DNA from: Blastocladiella emersonii ATCC 22665
Lineage: Eukaryota; Blastocladiomycota; Blastocladiomycetes; Blastocladiales; Blastocladiaceae
DNA length: 64,000 nt
Assembly: GCA_025594325.1 (NCBI GenBank)
Contig: JANHCV010000004.1
Span: 2,046,001-2,110,000, forward strand
Reading direction: 5' to 3'
Shown here: positions 1 to 10,542 of the stretch, one piece after another
Layout: each line of letters begins with the position of its first letter
How positions within the stretch are numbered: position 1 is the first letter of the stretch
Notes under the pieces: generated by a model
What the model was told of the DNA's origin: nothing
Database searches by the model: none
Seen by the model: the letters and a program-made list of their open reading frames with translations, nothing else
Program-made: the position numbers and the translations under genes

Positions 1-497
1 TAGACAGTGTGGGCGGGCGGTCGTGGCTCGTGGTGAGCTGTTTTGTACCCGTTTTTCTTCCCTCTTCTTGACATGTTTGCGTTAGTTTGCTGCGATAGCT
101 ATGCTTGGTCACTGAGCCCGTTGCGCATGGGAGGCTGTTCGGGCCAGGGTCGGCGGTCTGGTCGGCGGTCGGGCGTGTGCATCGCGTCGCGTTTCACTCG
201 CCCGCGTCGGCGCAGGTGCCGGCGCTTCTCACCTCACATCGCCGGCGGCATGATGGCGGTACTTCACAACCTACGCGAGAGTCACTCATGCACCCGTTCT
301 CGCAATTTGTGCACGGTAGAACGCGTTGCGCCACAGCGTGAGCCGGCAGCGGTGAGCCAACAAAACCGCGGTCGCTGCCAAGCGCGGCGGTCTCACTGCG
401 CGAATGTGAAGCTCATGGACTCGAATCTGACGATGTAATCAAATGACCCCTGCAACGTGCTCCCATCGACCAGCTTAACCTGTCGGGCGAGCGTGCG
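1..497. other. no supported gene
   Basis: Reading frames here are short, Arg-rich and without recognisable domains. I see no RNA gene or repeat. The stretch could hold the 5' exon of the F-box-like fragment that follows. Confidence 0.4.
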
Positions 498-869
498 GTG
501 CCGCCGCCGCCGCCGCCATCGTCCCCGTTGCCTCCCGCGCAGGCCGGACGCCCGCTTCAACTGTTGGACCTCCCACAGGACATTCTCGCGAACATTCTTC
601 ACGCTGTCCTCGAGTATGCGGGTCCACAGGGTTTCTTTGACACCGCACGCGCCCACTCCTCGCTCTTTCGTTTGACAACGTGTGATCCCGCCGTGTCCCT
701 GCCGCGAGTCCACTTGGTCATCTCGCCTCCGTACATCGAGTGTGATCTCATGAAAGTTGGAATAAAGTTGTTCCCGGTGCCCCTCCACTTTGTTTGCTCG
801 CGTCTCATTACGCTCGCCACGTCGCCATACATGCCGTGTCCGCTGGTCCATCTCACCGCTCAGCCCTGA
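498..869 (+). CDS. F-box-like protein fragment
   Basis: The frame encodes about 123 residues. After a proline-rich start it contains LLDLPQDILANILHAVLEYA, which resembles the first helices of an F-box (LP.dil..Il..l), the segment that binds Skp1 in SCF ubiquitin ligases. Residues such as FFDTARAHSSLFRL fit the next F-box helix. No substrate-binding repeats follow before the stop. The frame opens with GTG rather than ATG, so a 5' exon is missing or the gene is broken. The length is far below that of a normal F-box protein. A decayed member of a family expanded in this genome is as likely as a functional gene. Confidence 0.35.
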   Translation: MPPPPPPSSPLPPAQAGRPLQLLDLPQDILANILHAVLEYAGPQGFFDTARAHSSLFRLTTCDPAVSLPRVHLVISPPYIECDLMKVGIKLFPVPLHFVCSRLITLATSPYMPCPLVHLTAQP

Positions 870-1122
870 GGTTAGACCACCATAACAACAAAAACGGATC
901 GCGAGCTCGATTATAGGAGAATGAGGGAGACAGTTGGGCAGGAGAAAGCAAGAAGAAAGGGACGGTAAAGGGCCACACTAACCCAGCGACAGCGAATTCC
1001 GATCGCTCACGTCCGCGGTCGCCGTTTGAGACGACTGAGAAGCGGGCGGCAAGTCACCGGTCGCGGTCGGATGCGGATGACCGTGTCCGCGTCGCTCAAC
1101 AACTGTGCGTCGTGTGGTTCGG

Positions 1123-2963
1123 TTACTTTGGGAGCAGGTCGACCATCAGCCGAAAGTATCGTTTGCCATCCACAAGCGGCGGCGGAACCGACTTGTCAAT
1201 GATCAAGTCCAGCCCCTGAAGCAAATCTGGAGAGCCCTTACTGATGAGCATCCTTTCCCAAGGCGTGCCGTCCGACATGGAAGCCCAAGTATGCATCGAA
1301 TCGACGATAGAGCAAACCGCCTCGCTGTGACCAAGTGGGCGCACTTCGTAGCTGTACAATCTGGAGAGAAAGCAAGCGCACTCGCGAGGATCGATGTAAG
1401 GGCTCGGTTCGTTGCGATTGATACGGTTGCTACACGATCTTGTCGCGTTAGCGGAACTCGTTCACGTGGGATTCAAGTATTCCATGGAAACGTACTGGGT
1501 CAGTGCAAGGACAACGTTACCATCCATGTCCTTTGCCTCCTCAGGCGAGAGGATGAACTTCCACCAGGATCCAGCAACAAAATGAGGGCCACTCGTGTAC
1601 GTGCGGGTCATGAAAGGGTCGTCCGTGACGTCAAACTGGATGTGGACTCGAAAAAATGGAGGATTGTTTGCGCGGATGACGCTTTGAAGCGCAGCAAACG
1701 GGTTCGATTTGCAAAGCTCATCGCCGCCTGCGTCGTTTGCGTCGTCCATCGAATCACAGTCAGAATTGCGCGCTTCAGGCAGACACCATCCAGCTGGAAG
1801 CATTGCATCGTCAAACTCCAAGCGCGTGATAGCGTGTTGGAGCGCGGACTTGTCGTAAGCAGCCGATTGATGATGACGCCAAGAATCGGGTCCCTGGCCG
1901 CGAGCGGCGATCGAAGGGTACGGCGCAGATCGTCCTCGGGCATGGCGTGAAAATGCACAAGCTGTGCAATTGGCTTGGAGCCCACGTTGAGCTCGCAAAG
2001 GAACTCGTACAGCGCAACTTCTGAGGGCGAGAAGAAATCGCCTTCCAGGACGCGAAAAAGAAGATTCTTGGGGCACCGCTGCAAGATCGCTTTGGTGACG
2101 GGATGCGGCCCCAAGTACTTGAGGTGGGCAATGGTCGCATCAAGAAGCGAGGCAACGGACTGCGGGACCATCCTGTCGACGCAGAAGGACATTACCCTCG
2201 GGGCGAGCTCGGTGAAGGTTGACAAAGGAGAGTTGGCGGTCGCAGCGGAGTTGGCGAGCGAGTTCGAGTAGAATCTGCAGCACGAGTCGACGACTAAATC
2301 AAGCCCTACGTATTTCCGCGGGACTCGCATTAGGTCAGAAATTGGACACGCCCGCCCGAGCAGGAACTCCGTACCAAAGTAAGTCCCGGCCTCGAGGTGG
2401 TCGAAAAAGTTATCAACCGTGATGCGCGATGCAACAAGAGCTTGGCATCCGCCGTAAATGGCAACAAGGGCCGATTCCCACACAAATAGCATGCGCAGTG
2501 TCACTTCAGCCGGCGCTTCGAGGCTATCCAAGTCGCTGAAGCCGGCTGAAGGCAGTGCGAAGTCGACGCGAAGCGCACAGCCCTCGGTTGGAGCGTGCCA
2601 AACGTCGTCAAGAAGCGCAGCGAAGAGAGGGCTCTGCATCAGGAAGTTGCGATGCAAAGCATACGTCTGACCCTGCAAGCTGATGTTGATGTCTGACTGA
2701 GCGCTGCTTCCGGCGAGCGCCCGGGAGAGGCGGACGATTGGAAGGACGGTCGGCGTGCACTTGCAGGCGGTCGCGAGCGTCTCTTGCCAGGACTTTGGTA
2801 TGGTCGATGCATCAGGTTGCTCCATGTTAGACTGCGTCAGCTGCATGAAAGCGTCCAAAGGGCGAGAGGCAACGCGGAGCTCGCCGCGATCAAGCCGACT
2901 CGGCTCGTCCCACGTGATGTAGACATCACGTTGAGGCGCATTGCCAGTACCTCCACCACTCAC
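1123..2963 (-). CDS. BTB/POZ-domain protein, 5' end disturbed
   Basis: The minus-strand frame encodes a BTB/POZ domain (INISLQGQTYALHRNFLMQS, then SPLFAALLDD), the fold that dimerises and recruits Cullin 3. A long helical C-terminal region follows. The frame changes near 1850. A 62-base GTCATC..TTGGAG intron would restore it, as would a 29-base GT..AG segment or one indel. The next intron is clear: GTACGT at 1495 to CTCCAG at 1361 (135 bases). It joins CA|A exactly, and the last exon runs 1360-1123. The first codon of the open frame is GTG, with a stop just upstream. That end lies in sequence shared with the repeat copy at 59.3 kb, so the original start was probably lost. The BTB assignment is firm; intactness is doubtful. 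Confidence 0.7.
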
Positions 2964-2983
2964 TCCGTTCGGGTGTCAACTGT

Positions 2984-5036
2984 GCGGGGCTTTGCCCAAG
3001 TGCCCTCTCGCTGCAATCACCAGGCGCGACTGAAGCGTCCGCAACGCGTGATTCAAGTAACTGCACAAATGAAGTGGAACACACAGAACTCGCTTCAGGT
3101 GTAGTAGCGCTGGCTGAGACCGTGCTTCGGATCCGCGTTACATGGAGGGACACGAGAGAATGGGTCGCGACGCGTCAGTACCGCGCGTTGGAGCTGTCCC
3201 GACACGCCTACCTCTCGCTTTTGCTCGCCTTCCTGCTCATGGGCTAGATCAAGTTGGTTACGGATGGAGCGGCGCAAGCTGGAGGCTGTTGATGCCGACA
3301 GAAGGAGGCGGGAGACAAGTAGTCAGGGATGTCTATTCCTGCCTTCGGCCTCGAACCCAAGACGGGTAGAGGGGAGAATGGATAACAAAGCAGGGCGCGC
3401 CGCAGCGGGGTGCGGCGGCGCGGGAGCGAGGGATTGCGGGCGGCTCACGCGAGATCAGATGATTGATCACCGCGGTCGTGGCCACATGAACGACACGCAA
3501 CAGAGGCTTCCGGGCGGATCGCCTTTCCATCCTGTGCAGCGACTCCTTGTGCAGCGAACTGCGCTCACGCGCGCAGAATCGCGGCCAGTCACGCTTTGGT
3601 GATGGTCCTCTTGATGGAGCCCTAGCGCGCCTTGGTTGTGCGCGCCGAGTACCTTGTAAAGCGCTTCACTGCAGCATACGCGCACGTAGCGCGTAGCTCG
3701 CTCAAGGCAACTGAGATCAGATTTATGACGGACGCGTCAAGGTGAGCCGCTCGCTCTCAACAGAATGCTGGTATTCTCGGCAAGCCGATATGGAAGTAGT
3801 TGGCAATCGTGAGCGAAGGGCATGAATAGACTAAGCACAACGAATGCGCGCGGCGACTCGATCTCGACCAACGCGTTGGTTTTCCGCCAAGAAAGCACCT
3901 GACGACGATGGCGTTCGCGTCGCACGCTATGATCCAGATTGAGGCCTTGAGCGAGCTCGATTCCTTGTGCACGGAACAAGAGAGCTCGGATGAAGCGGAC
4001 CTAAGGTGGAAGGATTGCGAAAGGTTGAAGTGCGTTACGGTGCCCACGACATGTCGCTGACAGCGACACGAGACACTCCCGACCGCGCCCGCGACGACCT
4101 CCCTGCTCAGCCGCCTTACGCTCGCCTCCAGTTGCGCGGTGGTCGACGTGTACAAATTTTGCGTGGGAAGCCTGTCAACGATGTTGAAAGTAATGATGGT
4201 TCGCGGCGCGCATAGAATAGAGCTCGTCCGAGCTCGACAAGGGTTCTAGTGATTTGATTGTACGACGTTCCGCCGCCGTGCAGGTGGCAGCGGTCGGGGT
4301 CAGAAGCGATCAGCAGCACAGCAGATGAGTCGCACGTGCTTGCGCCGGAGCAAATCCAGATGCGCTCTCCGCTCATGAGTTTGCATCCCGCACCACCGAA
4401 GCAGAGACACCGCGTAGCTAGTCGTTGAGAGGGTTAACGTGACTTTGTCGTGCCGATTCGCGCAGCACAACGTCCCGCGACAAGTAAGCGAGATGCGACG
4501 CGACGCTTGGCGGGCACAACGACAGTGTAGTGGCGGCGGCGGCAACGCAAGAAATGCGAGTACATGGACGCAAGCGGACGAATAAGAACACAAATAGCAT
4601 CAACTTCGAGCTGGGGTCGCTTTGCGACGCCAGATATTGCAAGCTCAGGCGACGCGAAAACGTCTCGCGACATGCCTCTCTGCTCGCGAGCTCGCCTAAG
4701 CAGCGCTCGTGCAGTCGCAAGAGCAGAGTGCGAAAGCCATTCTAACGGAACACTCAAGTCACCGGTCGAGTCGAGCACAGCACGTCGCCGCGCGAGCGCC
4801 ACTCAAAGCGCTGCAGGAGAGACGGGACCAGCCTGCCGTCGATTTCATGATTTATGAGATTCATTGCATGGAGTAAATCAGCTTCATTGATTGAGGGGAG
4901 CATACGGGAGGGGAGCGGAGCGGAAGCGAGAGCCGAAGCGAAGTGGCGCAACACGACACGGGGAGTGATGTCATTGGGAGCAGTGATCAGCGTTAGCCAG
5001 AAAATCGCGGTCACTATAGCTTGGGCAAAGCCCCGC
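2984..5036. repeat. dispersed repeat copy A with inverted ends
   Basis: The left end reads GCGGGGCTTTGCCCAAG (2984-3000). The exact reverse complement is at 5020-5036. The interior is recognisably similar, in the same orientation, to 59382-61326. Landmarks include the CGACTCCTTGTGCAGCGA block and the GGGAGGGGAGCGGAGCGGA block. Similarity stops at the right inverted end, while on the left about 50 further bases are shared (from about 2931). Removing the nested solo LTR gives about 1.83 kb against 1.95 kb for copy B. No long frame is conserved between the copies, so this looks like a non-autonomous DNA transposon. No clear target duplication was found. Confidence 0.7.
3287..3502 (-). repeat. 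solo LTR of the chromovirus
   Basis: This 216-bp sequence starts TGTTG and ends CAACA. It matches the LTRs at 52223-52438 and 57387-57602 apart from a few substitutions (for example CCTCGAACCC for CCCCGAACCC, and GGGTAG for GGGGAG). It is flanked by the 5-bp duplication GAGGC (3282-3286 and 3503-3507). That marks a genuine insertion followed by LTR-LTR recombination. It sits inside dispersed repeat copy A. Copy B lacks it at the equivalent place. Confidence 0.93.
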
Positions 5037-5304
5037 AACGCGACTCGTTCGCTCGCTCCCTCACCCGTCGACGGGCGGTGCGATTCAGAGTCACCAGTGA
5101 GATCATACCATGGCGCTGAGGTGCAGAAGGACTCAAAACTGTCTGTAAACCCCGGCTCGCTGGACGAGAGGGCCGCGATTTGCAGACTTTTGGTGGTCAC
5201 GGTGACGCCTGGAGAACAAGACAGTCACATTAAGACATGTAGATCATCGAAAGGACCATGATTGCATTGGTTTCGACAACCTGTTGAAAGTTGCTGCGTC
5301 ACGC

Positions 5305-6010
5305 TCAGTCGCTCGCCCGCTCCGCTGGATTCGCAGGAACCGCATTCTCGCGGCGCTCGTTGTCCTTCGAGTACACAGTCGAAGCGATCAGCACGAAGGC
5401 TGAGACGCCGAACAAATGCCGCGAGGCAAAGATCGGACGATCCGACGCCGGTTTGTCTCCATTGAGGGCTTCGAACTCGGCGTTCTCAACCCAGACAAGG
5501 TACTGCATCATGAAGGCGGACTCGAGCGGGACGCCGGACAGCGAGCCGAGTGCGGCGATCGGGGCAAGACCGGCCGCGATGCGCTTGCTTGTGCGCATGA
5601 TGGGCACTACGCGGGACGACGGTAAGAATATGCTCATGTTGAGCAGAGCGAGGGAACAGGGTCCGCGCACCCGTGTTGAATCGGTCATCGAACGAGCCAA
5701 CGCCGTGAATGACGCTCGAGAGTGCGAGGCATCGCGCGCCGGCGTGGATGAGATCCGGCGAGAGCCCGTGCCGTGCACAAGTGTACGCGTATGTGCTGCC
5801 AAGCCAAAATCTGGCAGCGAAAAGGATATTCTCGACGGTGAGAAGGGATCGCAACGAGAGCAGCTCATCTGGGGCCGCAGTATCAAGCTGAGCTGGTGCG
5901 GGTTGCCGCTGGTTTGGCAGAGAGGAACGGGCTCGGATCGGCAGTGCGCCGAGTCGAGCACTCATCCGAGTACCGCATAGTCGGCGGGCGCTTGATGTGG
6001 CCGGTTTCAT
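5305..6010 (-). CDS. predicted small membrane protein, possibly mitochondrial
   Basis: The model has two exons, 6010-5671 and 5606-5305. They are separated by a 64-base intron (GTGCGC..CGCGTAG) whose length restores the frame exactly, giving 213 residues. The N-terminus is rich in Arg, Ser and Ala and nearly free of acidic residues, like a mitochondrial presequence. Two hydrophobic stretches follow (around LLTVENILFAARFWLGSTYA and AAGLAPIAALGSLSGVPLES). A third is near the end (HLFGVSAFVLIASTVYS), followed by a charged tail. I do not recognise the family. The start codon is uncertain because the frame stays open upstream. The gene lies tail-to-tail with the 3' side of repeat copy A. Confidence 0.5.
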
Positions 6011-7070
6011 GGTTGAAGCGCGGGAACGGAAGTGCGGGAGGGAGTGTGCGCGCGATGCGAGAGTCGTTTGACGCAAGGCTGGCCTGCCTCCTGTACACTT
6101 TGACAACGAAGCGCACGACACAGCATGCCCACTAACCTCGCGGGCCCGTTCGAGTTGAGTGAAGCTTGATCGATCCATGATGCGACACGGAGCGTGGCCG
6201 GATGCGCAACGCATCCCAAGCGTGCTGCGACTCAAGGGAGCATCGTTGAACGCGTATTCTTTGCGCGCATTCGACCGAGCACAGAAAGTTCAGTTGCGGC
6301 ACCACGCGTATTGGGGTCGAGATGCTGCGGACGGAAATTTTAATGATGGTGAAGCAGGTCCGTAGCGGCCGAGTCGCTCAGCGCCGCCCATGCGCTCGAC
6401 CGCGCGAAAGTAGATTGAACTTGTACGCGCGGCAAGCACATCGAGCCCGGAGCTGAACGTTCGACTTCCCACTTCCCAGGATCCATGGCGAGTAGCGATG
6501 TCCGAGGAAGTGAAGGCGCGGCGTATGCGACTCGCAGCGGAAGCCGGCCCAGCTCATACTCAGGACACCTTCCGTCGACTCGCCCGAAACTCGGCAGACG
6601 GAGCGCACATGTACAGCAAGAGCAGAGCGGTTCATAAAGCTTCCATTGCATGCAGTCTCAACGCGGCCGTCTTCGCCAGCGCGCCGCGACGGGCGGACCG
6701 TGAGAGAGCTCGGACCTCGCGACCGACGGCCCGAGCGACCCGTTCGAGCAGCCCCCCTGGTTCGAGTTCCACCACCGCCGTCATGGCGTCGACTTGGCTC
6801 GAAGCACCGTGTTCTCGAGCGCCGCTGTGTCACGTCGTTGAGGATCAGGGTCGGCATCAGTCAAGTCAGCTGGGCGGCCGATTCGTCAGCGCAACAAGCC
6901 GACCCAGAAGCCGACCCGGGCGAGTCAGCGAGTGGGCCGCGAGGTCGACTCGCCCGCGCGTCGCTCATCCTCACCCCCCAACCCGTTCGCTTTTCGTGCA
7001 ACGTCATCAACACAACGAACGCAACGGCTTCCTGCATCCGGGCGGCCCTCTATCATCTCCGCTGCTCCCG
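6011..7070. other. intergenic region between divergent genes
   Basis: About 1 kb separates the start of the minus-strand membrane protein from the SelO start. It presumably contains both promoters. Open frames here look like chance products of high GC. No TATA box, repeat or RNA gene was identified. Confidence 0.4.
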
Positions 7071-9080
7071 ATGCTCCGCGCGCTGCTCGTCCGCGGCGCC
7101 GCTCAAAACCCCTCCTTCCCCACCTCCCGCACCGCCGTCCTTCGTCTCCGCCACCTGCACACCACCATCACCACCATGTCATCAACCAACACGTCGGGCC
7201 TCGCGGGGTTCGCCATCAACTGCTACGACTACATCACGGAGCTGCCGCGGGACCCGCGCACGCCGTCGGTCGAGGCGACGCCCGAGTCGCTGATGCGGAC
7301 GGCGCGCGCGGTGCCCCGCGCCGCGTACAGCTTCGTGGTCCCCGAGACGCCGCCGGAGCCCGCGCTCGAGTGCGTGTCGCCGTCGGCGCTGGCGCTGCTC
7401 GACCTGTACGCCGCCGGCGACGATTTCCGCCTGCGCGCGTGGTCGGCTGAGGACCGTGACACCCTCGTCGGGTACCTGTCGGGGGCCGCGTCGGTCCCGG
7501 GCGCGAAGCCGTGGGCGCACGGGTACGCGGGGCACCAGTTCGGGTCGTTTGCGGGGCAGTTAGGCGACGGGCGCGCGATCTCGCTGGGCCAGGTGCGCAA
7601 CGCGGCGGGGGAGGTGTGGGAGGTGCAGCTCAAGGGCGCGGGCAACACGCCGTACTCGCGGTTCGGCGACGGGTTCGCGGTGCTAAGGTCGTCGATCCGC
7701 GAGTTCCTGTGCTCGGAGCATTTCGCGGCGCTTGGGATCCCGACGTCGCGCGCCGCGGTGCTCGTGCAGACGGGGCAGCTCGTCCACCGCGAGGCGCTCG
7801 AGCCGGGCGCGATCGTGACACGTCTCGCGCCGTCGTGGCTCCGGTTCGGGTCGTTCGAGGGGTTCGCGTTCCGCGGCGACACGGCGAACGTCGCGCGGCT
7901 AGCCGAGTACACGCTGCGCCACGTGCTGCCCGGGCTCGGCACGACCAAATCTCCGCGCACCGCGACCATGTTCGCCGAGATCGTGGAGCGCACGGCGCGC
8001 ACGGTGGCGGCGTGGGACCTGGTGGCGTGGGAGCACGGCGTGCTGAACACGGACAACATGTCGGTGCTCGGTCTGACCATCGACTACGGGCCGTTCGGGT
8101 TCCTGGACCACTACGACCCGGACCACATTGTCAACCACAGCGACGCCACGGGCCGGTACACGCTGCGCAACCAGCGCGCCATCGGCATGTGGAACCTGGC
8201 CAAGCTGGCGAATGCGCTCGTCGAGGTCGCGGGCCGCGAGGTCGCCGGGTCCTCCCTCGCCGAGATCGCGGCGCTCGAGCCCGACCAGGTCGGCGACGCG
8301 GACGAGCGCAAGAAATTCATCGAGCTCGGCCGCCAGCCCATGGTCGACGCGCTGACGGACTACGACGCGCGGTACGCGCACCACTACGCGGTCGGGATGC
8401 GCGCCAAGCTCGGGCTCGTGACGCCGCGCGACGACGACCACGAGACGGTGGTCGCCCCGCTGCTCAAGGTGCTCGAGCTCGGCCAGGTCGACTGGACCCG
8501 CTTCTTCCGCGCGCTGTCGCGCCTCGACGTCCACGCGCACCCGCCGCTCGATGCCGAGACGCCCGACGACGCCGTCGAGCCGATCGTCATGGCGGCCGCG
8601 CTCCGTGCCGAAGCCGACACTGCCGCGGCCTGTGCGCTCCCGGGCGCCGGGTCCGCGACGTCGCCGCCCGAGTCGCGCACGCCCGCGGGCGACGCCGAGG
8701 CGGCGGCCGCGACCAAGCCCGTGGGTCGCTCCGCCGACGTTCTCGCCGCGTACCGCGCGTGGCGCACCGCGTACACTGCCCGCGCAACGCACGCCGGCGA
8801 ACACGCGACGCCCGCGGCGCGCGCGGTGGCGATGAACGCGGCCAACCCCAAATTCGTGCTGCGGCAGTGGATCGCGCAGGCGACGATCGAGGCGGCCGAG
8901 ACGCGCGGCGACTGCGACGCCGTGGCGCGCGCGCTGTGCGTCATGAGCGACCCGTACGCGGACGTGCCGCGGGGTGTGGAGCGGTTTGGGGAGGTCGATG
9001 GCCGTGTCGACTGGTACGAGGCGTGGGCCGACGAGCCGCCGAGTTGGGGCAAGGGGCTCGTGTGCAGCTGCTCGAGTTGA
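7071..9080 (+). CDS. SELENOO: SelO/YdiU-type protein adenylyltransferase, mitochondrial
   Basis: This single-exon gene encodes 669 residues. SelO family pseudokinases bind ATP in flipped orientation and transfer AMP to Ser, Thr or Tyr of target proteins, mainly in mitochondria and under redox control. Family signatures are clear: GYAGHQFGSFAGQLGDGRAI, the VQLKGAGNTPYSR lysine (about K188), SIREFLCSEH, HGVLNTDNMSVLG (metal-binding Asn/Asp about 326-329) and IDYGPFGFLD (D338). The protein ends CSCSS, where vertebrate SelO has selenocysteine, so this is a Cys form. I chose ATG 7071 because it gives a basic, Arg/Leu-rich presequence before a second Met (7155). The upstream open frame lacks family similarity. 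Confidence 0.95.
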   Translation: MLRALLVRGAAQNPSFPTSRTAVLRLRHLHTTITTMSSTNTSGLAGFAINCYDYITELPRDPRTPSVEATPESLMRTARAVPRAAYSFVVPETPPEPALECVSPSALALLDLYAAGDDFRLRAWSAEDRDTLVGYLSGAASVPGAKPWAHGYAGHQFGSFAGQLGDGRAISLGQVRNAAGEVWEVQLKGAGNTPYSRFGDGFAVLRSSIREFLCSEHFAALGIPTSRAAVLVQTGQLVHREALEPGAIVTRLAPSWLRFGSFEGFAFRGDTANVARLAEYTLRHVLPGLGTTKSPRTATMFAEIVERTARTVAAWDLVAWEHGVLNTDNMSVLGLTIDYGPFGFLDHYDPDHIVNHSDATGRYTLRNQRAIGMWNLAKLANALVEVAGREVAGSSLAEIAALEPDQVGDADERKKFIELGRQPMVDALTDYDARYAHHYAVGMRAKLGLVTPRDDDHETVVAPLLKVLELGQVDWTRFFRALSRLDVHAHPPLDAETPDDAVEPIVMAAALRAEADTAAACALPGAGSATSPPESRTPAGDAEAAAATKPVGRSADVLAAYRAWRTAYTARATHAGEHATPAARAVAMNAANPKFVLRQWIAQATIEAAETRGDCDAVARALCVMSDPYADVPRGVERFGEVDGRVDWYEAWADEPPSWGKGLVCSCSS

Positions 9081-9252
9081 GCGGGTTGGCGGGAGTGTAA
9101 GCATACACAGAGTTTAGTTTCCAGCATTGAGGCGGGATCGGGTGACAGGTGGGCAGGGAGACAGTCGGCGAGGCGCGCGGCGGCACGCGTTGCGCCACCA
9201 CGGCGTCACTTCATGCATGCCGAGCCTCTGACCTCTGACCCTCAACGCAGCC

Positions 9253-10415
9253 ATGAATCATCGAGCAACTCACAGCAACGGCGACGCGGCGTCCAAACCA
9301 GCGCGGCGCCGGCGAGACTCGCGGTCGCGCACCACCACGGGCACCAACTCGCCGCTCGTCGCGCCCTCGTCGCAGAGCCTGCAGCGCCTGCTCGGCCTGC
9401 TGTCCGACTTCCCGCTCTCTCCGACCAAAGGAGACTCGCCATCGTCGACCACCACGGGCCGCCCCGCGACTGCGACCCGTAGCACCGCCGCGGCGGGAGC
9501 GGGGGCACCAAGCTCGGTGATCCAGCCTGATGCGGCCGTGTCGTGGGCCGCGCTGTGCCACAACGCGGGGATCGCGGAGCAGGGGTGGCTCGACGCGCCC
9601 ATCTCGCCTGTAAAGCGCGTCCGGTCGCCCGCGGCCGTCAAAACACCAAAGAAGACCGTGGCGGCGAGGGCAGCGGCGACCAAGTCGCCAGTGCCGGGGC
9701 TCAGTCTCGACGACCCGACGGCGTTTCCGGGGCTCGGCGGCGGCGGATCACAGCAAGAGGTCAAGCCTGTAGTCGTTGAGGTACGCGCTTGCCGTCGAGG
9801 TGAGTGCCGACCGCATGGCTGACTCGCGCGCGACCCGTGTAGTCATCATCTGTTCCTTTGTGGCCCGCCCTCCCGCTGGTCCCGCCACTGCCTCGACCAG
9901 AGAGCGACGACGACGACGACGACGAGTCGCCGATCCCGCTCGAGTACAAGCTGACGTCCGCGACACTCTCGCCGACGAAACAGACGCGGCCCGCCGCTGC
10001 CGCGGTGCACCTGCCCGGGCAAAGCCCGCGAGCCGCTCCGGCTCGACCCGCGACACCACCACCAACTCAAGTCACGGCCGACCCAGCCCCCGAGCCCGCC
10101 ATCGTGATCCCCGCTCCGCCGAAGTTTGTCTCGGGCGCACACGCCGTCGCGCTCCTCGAGGCCACGCTCGCGGGCGACGGCGACGAGTCGCAGGGCGACA
10201 GCATGCTCGAGATCTTCGTGACCGACTCGTCTAACGCGACGACGCGCCTGTACATGGACGCGTACGACGTGCGCGCCGCGGCGCTCGCGGCCCTGCTCCA
10301 GTCGGCCATGGTGGTGCGGCCCGCGGGGCACGGCGAGCCGCCAGCACCTACGGTTGTGTCGACGGCGGCCGAGGACGACGAGGTGTTGGCGTTGGCGAGG
10401 GTGGGGGTAGACTGA
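9253..10415 (+). CDS. unrecognised acidic/proline-rich protein, one intron
   Basis: Exons 9253-9799 and 9901-10415 are joined across a 101-base intron. The donor GAG|GTGAGT and acceptor CTCGACCAG close the frame precisely (G|AG). The protein is about 353 residues. It has a basic Ser/Thr-rich N-terminus (PARRRRDSRSRTT), SPTK/SPVK sites suited to proline-directed kinases, an aspartate run after the junction (ESDDDDDDESPIPLEY) and a more ordered C-terminal segment around AVALLEATLAGDGDESQGDS. No family was recognised. The SPTK and SPVK motifs suggest a cell-cycle-regulated nuclear protein, which is only inference. Confidence 0.6.
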
Positions 10416-10542
10416 ATACACTGAGCTTGCTTTGAAGCTGGAGGGACGCGTCGCGCCACGCCCTTGAAACGCGCCGCGCCACAGCGTCAACGCACATCCC
10501 GGCCTGCTCGTTCTACCCAGCCGTGAGCCGAACACCGGTGCA

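Noticed and set aside
4754-5200. Minus-strand frame at the right end of repeat copy A as a gene
   Set aside because: It shares GFAQAIVTA with a frame at copy B only because both read through the inverted end. Elsewhere the copies do not conserve it.
6735-6790. GGTTCGAGTTCC as a tRNA B box
   Set aside because: No matching acceptor stem, D arm or anticodon arm could be built around it.
7511-9100. Long Arg/Gly/Ala-rich frame overlapping SelO in another frame
   Set aside because: It is a GC-driven shadow of a firmly identified gene, with no domain and biased composition.
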